The notes: generated by a model not told the origin, from the sequence alone. DNA of 64,000 nt from Hirschia baltica ATCC 49814 (GCF_000023785.1 NC_012982.1:1302001-1366000); one strand, 5' to 3'; shown: positions 8,739-17,676, counted from the first letter of the stretch. Numbers and translations are program-made.

Positions 8739-10577
8739 TTAGCTCAAGCCATCGCGTTTTTCTTCAAGTACTAGCCAGTCCATTTCATAAGTTTCAAGTT
8801 CTTCACGAGCCATATCTAATCGTTTGGCTTTGGTGTTGAATTCATCAGGTTTTTTCGTGAATAGATCAGGGTCTGCTAGGTCTTTTTCAAGTTCACTAAT
8901 TTCCAATTCACGCTTTGGAATGAGTTTTTCCAATTCATCAAAGCGATGCTGATCTTTAAACGTCAGTTTGACTTTAGGTTTGTTGGACTTGGAGGGTGAT
9001 GACTGGTTTTTGCCAGTTGATTTGGCTGCAGCTTGTTTCTTTTTTGATGCAATGCGGTTTTGCTTTTGTGACAGATAATCAGAATATCCACCTGGGGTTT
9101 CGAGCCATTCACCATCGCCTTCAGGTGTGAGAACGGATGTGACGACGCCATCAAGGAAAGCACGGTCGTGCGATACGATAATCAGCGTGCCTTCATAATC
9201 CATCAGCATGTCTTCAAGCAGATCAAGCGTTTCCATATCAAGATCATTGGTTGGCTCATCCAACACCATGAGATTGGAACTTTTTGCCAAGGCTATCGCA
9301 AGTGTTAGACGGTTGCGTTCACCACCAGAGAGAGCTGAAACGGGTTGTCTTAGCTGTTCAGGTCCAAACATGAAATCTTTAGCATAGGAGGCGACGTGGC
9401 GCGGATAATCGCGCACCATGATCTGGTCGCCGCCATCTGGCGCAAGTGCTTCCCACAGCGTATCTGTGTCTTTGAGCGTGTTACGGTTTTGGTCCAGATA
9501 TGTGATTTGCAAATTCTTGGCGATGCGAACACGGCCAGAGCCTTCATCGACTGGAATTTCGCCTAGCATAATTTTTAACAGCGTGGATTTACCCACACCA
9601 TTTCCACCAACAAGACCAAGGCGGGCACCGCGCATAATCTTGATGCTGAAATCCTTGGCGATGACTTTTTTGCCGCCGCCGGGGGCATCAAAAGCTTTCT
9701 GGATGTCGATGCCTTCAAATACGAGCTTTGAAGAGGGGGCAGCGTCGTTTGAGATGATTGACGCCGTTGTGTTGGCCTGATTGAGGTTGTGCTTACGCTC
9801 GGCCTGCTCAGCGCGCATATTGGCGACTTTGGAGAGGCGACCCTGATTACGTTTGCGCCGGCCTGTTACACCGCGCATGAGCCATCTTTGTTCGGCTTTT
9901 AGTTTTGTTTGCAGGCGGTCTAGCGCTTTTTCTTCTTCAGCTTCAACTTGTTCAGCCCATTCATCAAAGGCTTTAAAACCACGATCAAGTTTACGCACAA
10001 CGCCTTGGCGAAGCCATGCTGTGGCTGTTGTGGTGTTTTCCATGAAACGACGGTCGTGGCTAACCAGTAAGATAGCGCCGCGAAAGCTGCTAATGCGGCC
10101 TTCTAATTCTTCAATGGCAGATACGTCCAAATGGTTGGTTGGCTCATCTAGTAGCAAGATATCTGGATCTGATGCAAAGGCACGTGCAAGGGCGAGGCGT
10201 TTGCCCTGACCGCCAGAAAGTGTTGAAGGATCAACGTCATGGGCGAGACCCGCCATGTCCAATTCCATCTCGGCCATATACATTTCTGTTTCATCAATGT
10301 CGGCAGAGGCGTATTCAAGCGCGGTTTTGAATTTAGAAAAATCAGGTTCTTGGTGCAGATATTGAAAGCTAGCGCCCGGTTGTTTCCAGACATCGCCTGA
10401 GTCTGCTTCCAGATTGCCAGCAAAGATGCGCATGAGCGTTGATTTACCCGCACCATTACGTCCAACCAGCGCAATGCGCTCGCCTGGATAGAGTGAGAGA
10501 TCAACACCAGTGAATAGAGGTGCACCGCCCAGCGTGAGCTGAACATTGCGAAGAGTGGCAATAGGAGCTTGAGACAT
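8739..10577 (-). CDS. uup: ABC-F family ATPase, Uup type
   Basis: A 612-residue cytosolic protein with two ABC ATPase cassettes and no membrane part. Cassette 1 has Walker A GRNGAGKST (about residues 39-47), signature LSGGQGKRLALA and Walker B LLLDEPTNHLD. Cassette 2 has Walker A GGNGVGKST (about 325), signature LSGGERNRLTLA and Walker B MVLDEPTNDLD. The inter-domain linker (about 200-260) is the charged P-site tRNA-interaction motif of ABC-F proteins. After about residue 520 a lysine-rich linker leads to a C-terminal coiled coil (DQHRFDELEKLIPKRELEI..), typical of Uup, where it binds nucleic acid. ABC-F proteins act on the ribosome, and Uup also affects replication and transposon excision. 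Confidence 0.93.
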   Translation of the reverse strand: MSQAPIATLRNVQLTLGGAPLFTGVDLSLYPGERIALVGRNGAGKSTLMRIFAGNLEADSGDVWKQPGASFQYLHQEPDFSKFKTALEYASADIDETEMYMAEMELDMAGLAHDVDPSTLSGGQGKRLALARAFASDPDILLLDEPTNHLDVSAIEELEGRISSFRGAILLVSHDRRFMENTTTATAWLRQGVVRKLDRGFKAFDEWAEQVEAEEEKALDRLQTKLKAEQRWLMRGVTGRRKRNQGRLSKVANMRAEQAERKHNLNQANTTASIISNDAAPSSKLVFEGIDIQKAFDAPGGGKKVIAKDFSIKIMRGARLGLVGGNGVGKSTLLKIMLGEIPVDEGSGRVRIAKNLQITYLDQNRNTLKDTDTLWEALAPDGGDQIMVRDYPRHVASYAKDFMFGPEQLRQPVSALSGGERNRLTLAIALAKSSNLMVLDEPTNDLDMETLDLLEDMLMDYEGTLIIVSHDRAFLDGVVTSVLTPEGDGEWLETPGGYSDYLSQKQNRIASKKKQAAAKSTGKNQSSPSKSNKPKVKLTFKDQHRFDELEKLIPKRELEISELEKDLADPDLFTKKPDEFNTKAKRLDMAREELETYEMDWLVLEEKRDGLS

Positions 10578-10648
10578 GAAACGCGGTATAGCGGGGAGTT
10601 TTAGTTACGTCACCCTGTTAGTTTGTCATTTGCGATTGTGATATTGCA

Positions 10649-12670
10649 TTATTGGTTTTCAATTGATGCAAATGCGCTGGCGAGAGAGCGATAATAGGCG
10701 AGTTTTTCTTCTTCCACAGCACTGATTGTAATTGCTTTTTCTGCACCTGGTAGCGGCGAGGCTGGGAGGCTTTCATGGGCGATCATCATAACATCATGCC
10801 AGATTTGAGTCGGTGCTTCTCCGCCAGTGACTTTTTTCATTGGGGTGTCATCATCATTACCCACCCAGACACCGCCAATATAATCTGCGGTAAAGCCAAT
10901 GAATAAGGCATCGCGCCAATCCTGACTTGTGCCGGTTTTACCCGCAACATCGCGGTATTCGGGCGGGCCTGATCGTGCCGGAGGCTCACTGCCATCAGCT
11001 GGTGGCGGGGGAAGCACTTCTAGCTTTGCAGCCTTACCCGTTCCGCCAATGACAACACGGCTCATCATGCCGACCATTTCGCGGTTTCGGGCATCATTAA
11101 AAATCTTCATTGGCTTGATTGGTTTTTGTTCAAACAGGATGTCACCGCGAGAGCTGCGCACTTGTTTAACGATCCAAGGTTTGAAGATTTGTCCACCAGT
11201 TGCAAACACACCATAAGCGCGGGTCATATCCATTAGGGGGACTTCTTCAGAACCGAGTGCGACTGATGGATAAGTTCCTAATTGCGTGGAAACTCCAAAG
11301 CGATTTGCGAGGCTAACCACGCTTTCCATGCCGACTTCCTGTGCCAGATTTGCGGCAACAGTGTTGATTGAGTGAGCAAATGCTTCAGACAAAGTGACGG
11401 GACCTTTGTAGCCGCCTCCATAGTTTTTGGGTTTCCAACCATCAATTGATACAGGTTCGTCGCGGCGTACATCATAAGGGTGTAAATCTGTTTCTAAGGC
11501 AGCAGCAAAAACGAATGCTTTAAACGCGGAGCCGGGTTGGCGCATGGCTTGTGTCGCGCGGTTAAATTGACTGTCAGCATAATCGCGTCCGCCAACCATT
11601 GCGCGCACACCGCCATCTTTGCTGAGAATGACAATTGCGCCTTGGTCTATGTTTTTGCTCTCACCAACTTCATCCAGTTTCGTATTGAGTATATCTGACG
11701 CTTTGGCCTGTAGGTCTAAATCGACAGATAATGTCACAACGAGATCAGGCACGTCTTTTCCGGCCATGAGCTGATGGGCATTTTCTGTGGCGGCATCTAG
11801 AAAATATCCCATACGTGGGTCAAAGGCTTCTTCGACCAGAGTGATGGGTTCGTTTTTGGCGCGCTCGCCCATTGTAGGGGTGATGAATGTGTTATTGACC
11901 ATCCGGCTAATCACAAGGTTACGCCGCTCTATGGCAAGGTCCATATTATTATAGGGCGAATAGCGAGACGGCGCTTGTGGTAGGCCGGCGATTAAAGCGG
12001 CTTCGGCAACTGTGAGATCTTGCGGTGATTTTGCAAAATAGGTTTGCGCGGCAGCATCTAGTCCATAACTGCGAGAGCCAAGATAGATACGGTTTATATA
12101 TAGCTCTAGAATTTCTTCTTTAGACAGCATTTGTTCTAGATCGGAAGCAAGGCGTGCTTCTTGGGCTTTGCGGCGCAATGTGCGCTCGGGTGTCAGGAAC
12201 AGGTTTTTGACGAGTTGCTGGGTGAGGGTTGATCCACCCTGAACGGTTTCACCCGCACGCCAATTGGCGATTGCGGCCCGTAAAATTGCCCAACGGTCGA
12301 CGCCTGTGTGCTGATAAAAACGTTGGTCTTCAACAGATAAGAAAGCCTGAATGACATGTGGCGGCAGATCGGCTGGCGCAATGATATTGCCATAACGTGG
12401 GCCGCGCACAGCGATTGTAGTGCCTTCTTCATCGACAAATTCAATCGCGGGTTCGCGGTTCATCGACCAAAGCTCGTCTTTAGACGGTAGGCTTGGCATT
12501 TGCGCAAACAGAGCATTCCACAATAAAGCGGCCGTTAGAAACAAGGTGATGAAGACAGCAAGCGCACCAATACCAACCCATTTGAGAAGATCGGAGCGAG
12601 ACTTGTCTTTTGCCGCTAATTTGTCTGCTCGAAAGCCTGCCATGGGTTTTGTCGGTCCGCGCTTAGTCAA
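10649..12670 (-). CDS. Class A penicillin-binding protein, PBP1A type
   Basis: A 673-residue bifunctional peptidoglycan synthase. A basic cytoplasmic tail and one membrane anchor (about residues 30-52) are followed by a GT51 glycosyltransferase domain with SVEDQRFYQHTGVD (about 112) and GGSTLTQQLVKN. Then comes a transpeptidase domain with SXXK as PGSAFKAF (about 386), SxN as SHSINT and KTGTSQDWRD (about 587). All catalytic motifs are intact, so it should polymerise glycan chains and cross-link stem peptides in the periplasm. It is divergent from the GTA cluster, sharing a 251-base upstream gap with it. The C-terminus is short, with no extra domain. Confidence 0.95.
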   Translation of the reverse strand: MTKRGPTKPMAGFRADKLAAKDKSRSDLLKWVGIGALAVFITLFLTAALLWNALFAQMPSLPSKDELWSMNREPAIEFVDEEGTTIAVRGPRYGNIIAPADLPPHVIQAFLSVEDQRFYQHTGVDRWAILRAAIANWRAGETVQGGSTLTQQLVKNLFLTPERTLRRKAQEARLASDLEQMLSKEEILELYINRIYLGSRSYGLDAAAQTYFAKSPQDLTVAEAALIAGLPQAPSRYSPYNNMDLAIERRNLVISRMVNNTFITPTMGERAKNEPITLVEEAFDPRMGYFLDAATENAHQLMAGKDVPDLVVTLSVDLDLQAKASDILNTKLDEVGESKNIDQGAIVILSKDGGVRAMVGGRDYADSQFNRATQAMRQPGSAFKAFVFAAALETDLHPYDVRRDEPVSIDGWKPKNYGGGYKGPVTLSEAFAHSINTVAANLAQEVGMESVVSLANRFGVSTQLGTYPSVALGSEEVPLMDMTRAYGVFATGGQIFKPWIVKQVRSSRGDILFEQKPIKPMKIFNDARNREMVGMMSRVVIGGTGKAAKLEVLPPPPADGSEPPARSGPPEYRDVAGKTGTSQDWRDALFIGFTADYIGGVWVGNDDDTPMKKVTGGEAPTQIWHDVMMIAHESLPASPLPGAEKAITISAVEEEKLAYYRSLASAFASIENQ

Positions 12671-12921
12671 AGATATGATTCTGGTAGTGTGTTAAGGTTT
12701 ATATCTGGTCAAGATATTTGGCTAACTAAATTTAATTCATGGCGTTTATGTGTGTTTGACTGAAAAACGGGGATAGTTTGCAGCTTATCCCAATGGCTTG
12801 CTTGTTTTTATCGCCTTTAAACAGGGCATTTGATGGTTTTGCGAACAAGATATCCGACCCAACACTAAGCGCCTCTATATTGGCTACACTGAGATAAAAC
12901 CCCAAACAATAAGAGCTTGAT

Positions 12922-13401
12922 ATGGAGCAATTGGATCATCCCGATTGGCTACTGCGCGAATATGATTTTCGTGCGGGAATGTCGGTTGAGGATATGGCAG
13001 AGCGCTATGGCGTGAGCATTTATACAGTGCGGACATGGTATCAAAAATTTGGTTGGACGCGGGCGCAAACGTCAAAAGACTTATTGAAGGTCAAATTTAA
13101 GCGCATTCTTTTTGCGGCTGAAAAAGAGCTGATGCGCGGGGATTTAGACGATTGCAATAAACGGCTGAAAACTATCCTTCAATATCTGAAAATCTATGAA
13201 GGCATTGAGCAATTGGATGGGGCAGGCAGATCAATAAAACAAGTGGGAAAAACAATGCATGACACGCAAACAGACCAAGGAGAAAACAAGCCATCCTTGG
13301 AGGATTTACGGGCCGAAATCGAACGCCGCCTTGAGAGGATTACTGGCATCCGAGAAACGAAATGCGCAAAGAGAAGCGATACTCAATTGCCTGAAGACTA
13401 G
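12922..13401 (+). CDS. GTA small terminase-like protein (g1)
   Basis: A 159-residue protein at the head of the GTA cluster. The N-terminus holds a helix-turn-helix (MSVEDMAERYGVSIYTVRTW, residues about 20-39), typical of small terminase subunits that bind DNA. A basic helical segment (KDLLKVKFKRILFAAEKELM) and a C-terminal charged tail follow. In Rhodobacter capsulatus GTA, g1 occupies the same position and assists the large terminase with little sequence specificity, consistent with random packaging of host DNA. The stop overlaps the beginning of the large terminase frame by 143 bases if the latter's first ATG is used. Confidence 0.8.
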   Translation: MEQLDHPDWLLREYDFRAGMSVEDMAERYGVSIYTVRTWYQKFGWTRAQTSKDLLKVKFKRILFAAEKELMRGDLDDCNKRLKTILQYLKIYEGIEQLDGAGRSIKQVGKTMHDTQTDQGENKPSLEDLRAEIERRLERITGIRETKCAKRSDTQLPED

Positions 13402-14629
13402 GGATGATGCTGAAACCATCTTTCATGATTGGCAATTGTGGGCGCATGAAGGGCAAATACCGCCAGATACTGATTGGCGTATTTGGCTTTATATGGGCGG
13501 ACGCGGTGCGGGCAAGACGCGCGCTGGTGCTGAATGGATAAGGTCTCAAATTTGGGAGCATGGCAAACAACGTGTGGCTTTAGTGGGGCCAACGCTTAGC
13601 GATGTTCGCGAGGTGATGATTGAAGGACCTTCTGGGCTGCGCAATATTGGGCCAGCTGAGGAAAGGCCGATTTATTCCCCTTCAAGGCGGCGACTGGAAT
13701 GGCCAAATGGCGCGGAAGGTTTTGTATTTTCTGCTGAAGATCCAGACAGTTTGCGTGGACCTCAATTTGATGCGGCGTGGGGCGATGAAATAGGCGCTTG
13801 GCATCGCGGGCAAACATGTTGGGACATGCTGATGTTTGGATTGCGCTTGGGAGATAATCCACGCATTTGCGCCACCACAACACCAAGGCCAACGCCGCTT
13901 ATTCGCAAGCTGGTGAAATTAGACAATATTGAGATTACGCGGGCGAGCACATTGGAAAATGCACACAATTTAGCGCCAAGTTTTCTTGAGGCTGTGCAAG
14001 CAAATTATGGCGGCACGCGGCTGGGCCGGCAAGAGATTGACGGCGAGCTGATTGATGATCCAAAAGGGGCTTTATGGCTGCGCTCGCAAATAGAAACTAA
14101 CCGTACCATTAACGCAAAGCATGAATTTCAACGTATTGTGGTGGCAATTGATCCACCTATTAGCAAAGGTGTGAATGCGGATACTTGCGGGATTATCGCG
14201 GCGGGGCTGAGACAGGATGGAAAATCAGTTATTATCGCGGATGCATCTGTGCAGGGGCTAAGGCCATTGGATTGGGCAGCGCGGGCATCGGGTTTGGCGG
14301 CTGAATATGGCAATGCCGAGATTGTGGCGGAAGCTAATCAGGGCGGTGAAATGGTGCGCGATGTGTTGGAGATGGCAGGCTGTGTTTCGCCTGTGCGTCT
14401 TGTTCATGCGCGCTTGAGCAAAGCGGCAAGGGCATCGCCAGTGGCGGCGCTCTATGCGCAAGGCAAGGTGATGCATGGGGGCAGTTTCCCCGCACTGGAA
14501 GATCAGATGTGTATCTTTGGATCAGACGCCGCCAGCGGCTCTCCCGACCGCGTCGATGCGCTTGTTTGGGCGGTGACGGTCTTGATGTTGGAGAAAGTGA
14601 ATTTGCGGCCTAGAGTGAGGTGGGTTTAG
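13259..14629 (+). CDS. GTA large terminase (g2), DNA packaging motor
   Basis: The packaging ATPase-nuclease that pumps DNA into proheads. Walker A is GGRGAGKT at residues 80-87, with ATPase motifs around GPTLSDVREVMIEGPSG and an acidic Walker B region (FDAAWGDEIGAW). The C-terminal RNase H-like nuclease begins at IVVAIDPPISKG, with later acidic residues at IVAEANQGGEMV and DRVDALVWA. Length and motif order match Rhodobacter-type GTA gp2. The first ATG lies deep in g1 (weak GGGA 11 bases upstream). TTG at 13331 is an alternative start, because residues 1-24 look like out-of-frame g1 sequence. The cluster then continues with a cargo gene instead of the portal. Confidence 0.93.
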   Translation: MTRKQTKEKTSHPWRIYGPKSNAALRGLLASEKRNAQREAILNCLKTRDDAETIFHDWQLWAHEGQIPPDTDWRIWLYMGGRGAGKTRAGAEWIRSQIWEHGKQRVALVGPTLSDVREVMIEGPSGLRNIGPAEERPIYSPSRRRLEWPNGAEGFVFSAEDPDSLRGPQFDAAWGDEIGAWHRGQTCWDMLMFGLRLGDNPRICATTTPRPTPLIRKLVKLDNIEITRASTLENAHNLAPSFLEAVQANYGGTRLGRQEIDGELIDDPKGALWLRSQIETNRTINAKHEFQRIVVAIDPPISKGVNADTCGIIAAGLRQDGKSVIIADASVQGLRPLDWAARASGLAAEYGNAEIVAEANQGGEMVRDVLEMAGCVSPVRLVHARLSKAARASPVAALYAQGKVMHGGSFPALEDQMCIFGSDAASGSPDRVDALVWAVTVLMLEKVNLRPRVRWV

Positions 14630-14642
14630 TTGGGGGAATCAA

Positions 14643-15551
14643 ATGGTTGACGACGTTCTTAGATACGGAAACGTAGAAAACGCTGATGTAGAAAGGGCTA
14701 CGAGTAATTTTAACGGTAGCTACCTGCAAGGTATTAGCTTCTGCACGACACCGATTGAGCTGATTTCTAACGACGGCAATGAGGAAGTAATATCAACTGC
14801 TACTGGTTTTTTTTGGAGGCATGGAAACAGAACTTTTCTGATAACGAATTGGCATGTTCTGTCCGGCATGAATGCAATAACAGAGCAGTTAAATAGGAAA
14901 GCTTTTATTCCTGCACAACTTCGTTTCTACGGTTTAGAATTAAATTTCAAAGGCAAAACAGTTGCTTTGCGTCGTCGCCAATGGATACTGGAGTTTGATG
15001 AGGGGATGCAGACCATTCTTGGAACGCCTGTGAAAGAAAATGGTACTGCAATTGATGTTTGGGGAGTTCATATCTCAAACGGGCTTGTTGTAACTCGTGA
15101 TAATGATCGAAAAGGATTTGTTGGGGCAGATAAATTTTCAGGGCATTTGAACGAAAATGATTTTGAAAAATTGATTTCAAATGTTGGAGATGATTGTTTT
15201 GTTCTCGGGTATCCATTGAATAATTCCGACGGTGCGCGAGTACCAGTCTGGAAAAGAGGAACCATTGCGAGTGAAACTTCTTTTGGAGTTGATGGACGAC
15301 CTGTATTTTTAATAGATGCTGCTGTCACTGAAGGGATGTCTGGGTCTCCAGTCTTTCGTAGAGAAACCGGCCCTCTGTTTAGAAATGAAAAAACAGGAAA
15401 TTTAGAAAAGTCTGTCTACTTTGAATTTATTGGTATCTATGCTGGACGATTGCAAAGTAAAAAGCTTGAAGCAACCAACCTTGGATATGTTTGGTATGGA
15501 AACCTTATACCATCCGTTATAGATCACTATGACAGCTTTGGATTTTCTTAG
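14643..15551 (+). CDS. Trypsin-like serine protease, cargo gene inside GTA cluster
   Basis: A 302-residue protein with a chymotrypsin-fold signature. A catalytic His motif TNWHVLSG lies near residue 77 (WRHGNRTFLITNWHV). A candidate Asp is DVWGVHI near 138, and the nucleophile motif is GMSGSPVF near 235. There is no signal peptide or PDZ domain. GGGGGA lies 5 bases before the ATG. The gene sits 13 bases after the large terminase and 52 bases before the portal gene, where GTAs normally have nothing. The sampled line 14881-14940 has 22 G+C of 60, against 31 of 60 at 16081-16140 in the portal gene, suggesting later acquisition. Resembles stand-alone trypsin-like proteases seen on mobile DNA. Role in the particle is unknown. 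Confidence 0.8.
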   Translation: MVDDVLRYGNVENADVERATSNFNGSYLQGISFCTTPIELISNDGNEEVISTATGFFWRHGNRTFLITNWHVLSGMNAITEQLNRKAFIPAQLRFYGLELNFKGKTVALRRRQWILEFDEGMQTILGTPVKENGTAIDVWGVHISNGLVVTRDNDRKGFVGADKFSGHLNENDFEKLISNVGDDCFVLGYPLNNSDGARVPVWKRGTIASETSFGVDGRPVFLIDAAVTEGMSGSPVFRRETGPLFRNEKTGNLEKSVYFEFIGIYAGRLQSKKLEATNLGYVWYGNLIPSVIDHYDSFGFS

Positions 15552-15566
15552 TATCGTACACTTTAA

Positions 15567-15578
15567 TTAGCTAGCTAA
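15567..15578. repeat. Perfect 12-bp palindrome between protease and portal genes
   Basis: TTAGCTAGCTAA reads the same on both strands. It lies 16 bases after the protease stop and 26 bases before the portal ATG, in the only stretch of this junction that is not coding. It may be a protein-binding site or a scar of insertion. There is no T run, so it is not a convincing terminator. Confidence 0.4.
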
Positions 15579-15603
15579 AATCATAAAATCGGAGGGGAGA
15601 CTT

Positions 15604-16752
15604 ATGTTTCCATTTAAAACGCGTGAGGCGAAAGCTTCGGGCGTGCCTTTTGTTGCCTTATCGCAACTGGGCACGGCGCGCTGGACGCGGGATAAAATCT
15701 CGTTGGCGCGTGAAGGCATGGTCAATAATGCCATCGGATATCGCTGTGTGCGCTTGATTGCCGAAGCGGCGGCAGGCGTGCGCTGGAAGGCAAGTGAGGG
15801 CGGCGAGGATGCGCTTGCTCTGCTGGATAATCCAAATCCTGAACAATCGGGTATTGAGTTGATGGAAGCGTTTTACGGCCATCTGCAAACCAATGGCAAT
15901 GCCTATCTGCATGGTGTGGTGCTGGATGATGGCGCGCAGCCGCAATTGCCGCGTCAGATATATACGCTGCGGCCTGATCGGGTGACGCCGATTATTGGCG
16001 CGCATGGTTGGCCGCTTGGGTGGAATTACAAAGTGGACCGTATGGGTAAGCGTTTTATGCGCGAGGCGGATGGCTGGTCGCCTGTGCTGCACTTTAAGCT
16101 GTTTCACCCATTGCATGATCATGACGGGCTTGCGCCATTGGAAGCAGCTGGCAAGGCGGTGGATGTGCATAATGCGGGCGCGGCGTGGGCCAAGGCGTTG
16201 ATTGATAATTCGGCGCGGCCATCGGGTGCTTTGGTATATGGTAAGGGCGGGGATCGTATGACGCCTGAGCAATTTTCACGGCTGAAACAAGAGCTTGAGG
16301 AATTGCATACGGGAGCGAGCAATGCAGGGCGACCTATGCTGCTTGAGGGTGGTTTGGATTGGAAGCCCATGAGCCTGACGCCTGCGGATATGGACTTTAT
16401 CGCTGCGCGCCATGATGCAGCGCGTGAGATTGCCTTGGCCTTTGGTGTGCCGCCCATGATGCTGGGTATTCCTGGCGACAACACCTATTCCAATTATAAG
16501 GAAGCCAATATGGCTTTCTGGCGTTTAACGGTGTTGCCATTGGTGGAGAAGGCTGGACGAAGCTTGTCTAACTGGCTGTCCGTGCGCTCGCAGGGGCGCA
16601 TAGAGCTGCGTCCTGACCTTGAGAGCATTACTGCCCTGACATCCGAGCGAGATGCGCTGTGGGCGCGACTGGAGAATGCAAGCTATATCAGCGATGATGA
16701 GAAGCGCGAGCTTGCCGGTTTACCGCCTGTAACAAAGCGGGGTGAGGTATGA
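15604..16752 (+). CDS. GTA portal protein (g3), HK97 family
   Basis: A 382-residue phage portal of the HK97/lambda type, which forms the dodecameric ring through which DNA enters the capsid. Family landmarks are an N-terminal NNAIGYRCVRLIAEAAAG helix, then NPNPEQSGIELMEAFYGHL with LQTNGNAYL, YTLRPDRVTPI, and the crown region ending in IALAFGVPPMMLGIPGDNTYSNYKEAN (about residues 275-300). The gene starts after a strong GGAGGGGAG 5-8 bases upstream. It overlaps the next small gene by 4 bases (ATGA), so translation is coupled. Full length, no defects seen. Confidence 0.95.
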   Translation: MFPFKTREAKASGVPFVALSQLGTARWTRDKISLAREGMVNNAIGYRCVRLIAEAAAGVRWKASEGGEDALALLDNPNPEQSGIELMEAFYGHLQTNGNAYLHGVVLDDGAQPQLPRQIYTLRPDRVTPIIGAHGWPLGWNYKVDRMGKRFMREADGWSPVLHFKLFHPLHDHDGLAPLEAAGKAVDVHNAGAAWAKALIDNSARPSGALVYGKGGDRMTPEQFSRLKQELEELHTGASNAGRPMLLEGGLDWKPMSLTPADMDFIAARHDAAREIALAFGVPPMMLGIPGDNTYSNYKEANMAFWRLTVLPLVEKAGRSLSNWLSVRSQGRIELRPDLESITALTSERDALWARLENASYISDDEKRELAGLPPVTKRGEV

Positions 16753-16976
16753 GCTTTGACCGTAAACTCACCCTTGGTGTGATCGTGACGATTGGGCTGC
16801 AATTGGTGGCGGCTTTGATGTGGACTGGGGCAGCGGCGCAGCGGCTTAAATCGGTTGAGGGGCAGCTCATTGAGCAACGCCCTGTGGCAGAGCGGCTTGC
16901 GCGTTTGGAAGCAGAGATGAGTGCGGCGCGGCGTCAGCTTGACCGGATTGAAGCAAAGGTAAGCGCGCATGAATGA
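16749..16976 (+). CDS. Small GTA-cluster protein with one membrane span and coiled coil (g3.5-like)
   Basis: A 75-residue protein between portal and prohead protease, overlapping the portal stop and the following start. The N-terminal hydrophobic stretch (LGVIVTIGLQLVAALMWTG, residues 8-26) could be a membrane anchor. The rest is a heptad-like helix (LKSVEGQLIEQRPVAERLARLEAEM). A small open frame of this kind occurs at the same place in Rhodobacter-type GTA clusters. Its role in the particle is not established. Overlaps on both sides support it as a real, coupled gene. Confidence 0.7.
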   Translation: MSFDRKLTLGVIVTIGLQLVAALMWTGAAAQRLKSVEGQLIEQRPVAERLARLEAEMSAARRQLDRIEAKVSAHE

Positions 16977-17403
16977 GGAGATATTAATTGAAGGCTATGC
17001 CAGCATATTTGGCGAACCAGATCTTGCCGGAGATATTGTGCGTGCGGGTGCATTTGCGCGGTCACTCTCTGGGCTAAAAACCAATATACCCATGCTGCTG
17101 CAACATAAGGGCGGCAAGATTGCGGGTCGCTGGATTCGCGCGCGTGAGGACGGCAAGGGATTGTTTATGCGCGGCCTGATTGATCCATCTCTGCCGGCGG
17201 GCAAAATGGCGCTGAAATTGATGGGCAATAAATTATTGGATGGGTTGTCGATTGGATTTATTGCCGGAGATTGGAAACCAAATGTGGGTGTGGGGCGTTG
17301 TCTCAATAAGGTTGATTTGCGTGAAGTGTCTTTGGTGACAACACCAATGGCACCCAAGGCGAGATTTGGAGTGGTTGGAAAATCTGTTTCGATTGCAGCT
17401 TAA
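16969..17403 (+). CDS. GTA prohead protease (g4), HK97 family
   Basis: A 144-residue herpesvirus-assemblin/HK97-type maturation protease that cleaves the scaffolding domain of the capsid precursor. The N-terminus EGYASIFGEPDLAGDIVRAG is typical. The His of the triad is in LLQHKGGKIAG (about residue 45), and the Ser/Thr region is LLDGLSIGF and VDLREVSLVTTPM (about 120-132). Length is usual for this short GTA form. It overlaps the preceding gene by 8 bases. In other GTAs the capsid gene follows directly; here a 1.7-kb cargo island intervenes. Confidence 0.92.
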   Translation: MNEEILIEGYASIFGEPDLAGDIVRAGAFARSLSGLKTNIPMLLQHKGGKIAGRWIRAREDGKGLFMRGLIDPSLPAGKMALKLMGNKLLDGLSIGFIAGDWKPNVGVGRCLNKVDLREVSLVTTPMAPKARFGVVGKSVSIAA

Positions 17404-17409
17404 GCGTGA

Positions 17410-17443
17410 TTGACGAAATATATACATATCATATATGTTTCGT
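17410..17443 (+). promoter_or_regulatory. Promoter with overlapping palindromic operator for parD-like/map module
   Basis: An inverted repeat has arms ACGAAATATATA (17413-17424) and TATATGTTTCGT (17432-17443), 11 of 12 positions matching across a 7-base centre. It overlaps a candidate sigma-70 promoter: TTGACG at 17410-17415 and TATATG at 17432-17437 (16-base spacing) or TATGTT two bases on. An operator between -35 and -10 is the usual layout for autorepressed antitoxin operons. It lies 26-59 bases before the ParD-like start, which has AGGAG just upstream. Confidence 0.55.
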
Positions 17444-17469
17444 ATATTGATAGGTTTTAGGAGACGCAG

Positions 17470-17676
17470 ATGGGCATTGTGAAAATAGATGAAGAGCTGC
17501 ACGAGGACGTGCGCAAAGCCAGCAGTGTGATGTGTCGTTCTATCAATGCGCAGGCGGAATTTTGGATAAAAATGGGGATGCTTGCAGAAGCTAATCCAAC
17601 CATGACGTTTAATGATATTGTGAAAATGCAGATGGAAGCCGTTCAAATACCATTGCCAGAAATCGAGCTTGCCTGA
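17470..17676 (+). CDS. ParD-like antitoxin family protein
   Basis: A 68-residue protein resembling the ParD_like family. It has an N-terminal strand (MGIVKIDEELHEDVRKAS) followed by two helices (SINAQAEFWIKMGMLAEAN), the ribbon-helix-helix pattern of small DNA-binding antitoxins, and a C-terminal segment that would contact a partner. AGGAG precedes the ATG. It overlaps the following methionine aminopeptidase gene by 8 bases, so the two are translationally coupled. No ParE-like toxin is present; instead the partner position is taken by Map. ParD-like/Map neighbours are known in other proteobacteria. It likely represses its own palindromic promoter (inference). Confidence 0.75.
   Translation: MGIVKIDEELHEDVRKASSVMCRSINAQAEFWIKMGMLAEANPTMTFNDIVKMQMEAVQIPLPEIELA

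Noticed and set aside
12671-12921. CtrA-type TTAA-N7-TTAA site upstream of the GTA cluster
   Set aside because: Single TTAA half-sites are present, but no pair with the right spacing was seen in this gap.
15658-16272. Minus-strand open frame of 204 codons across the portal gene
   Set aside because: Antisense shadow of the portal gene with strongly basic, unlikely composition.
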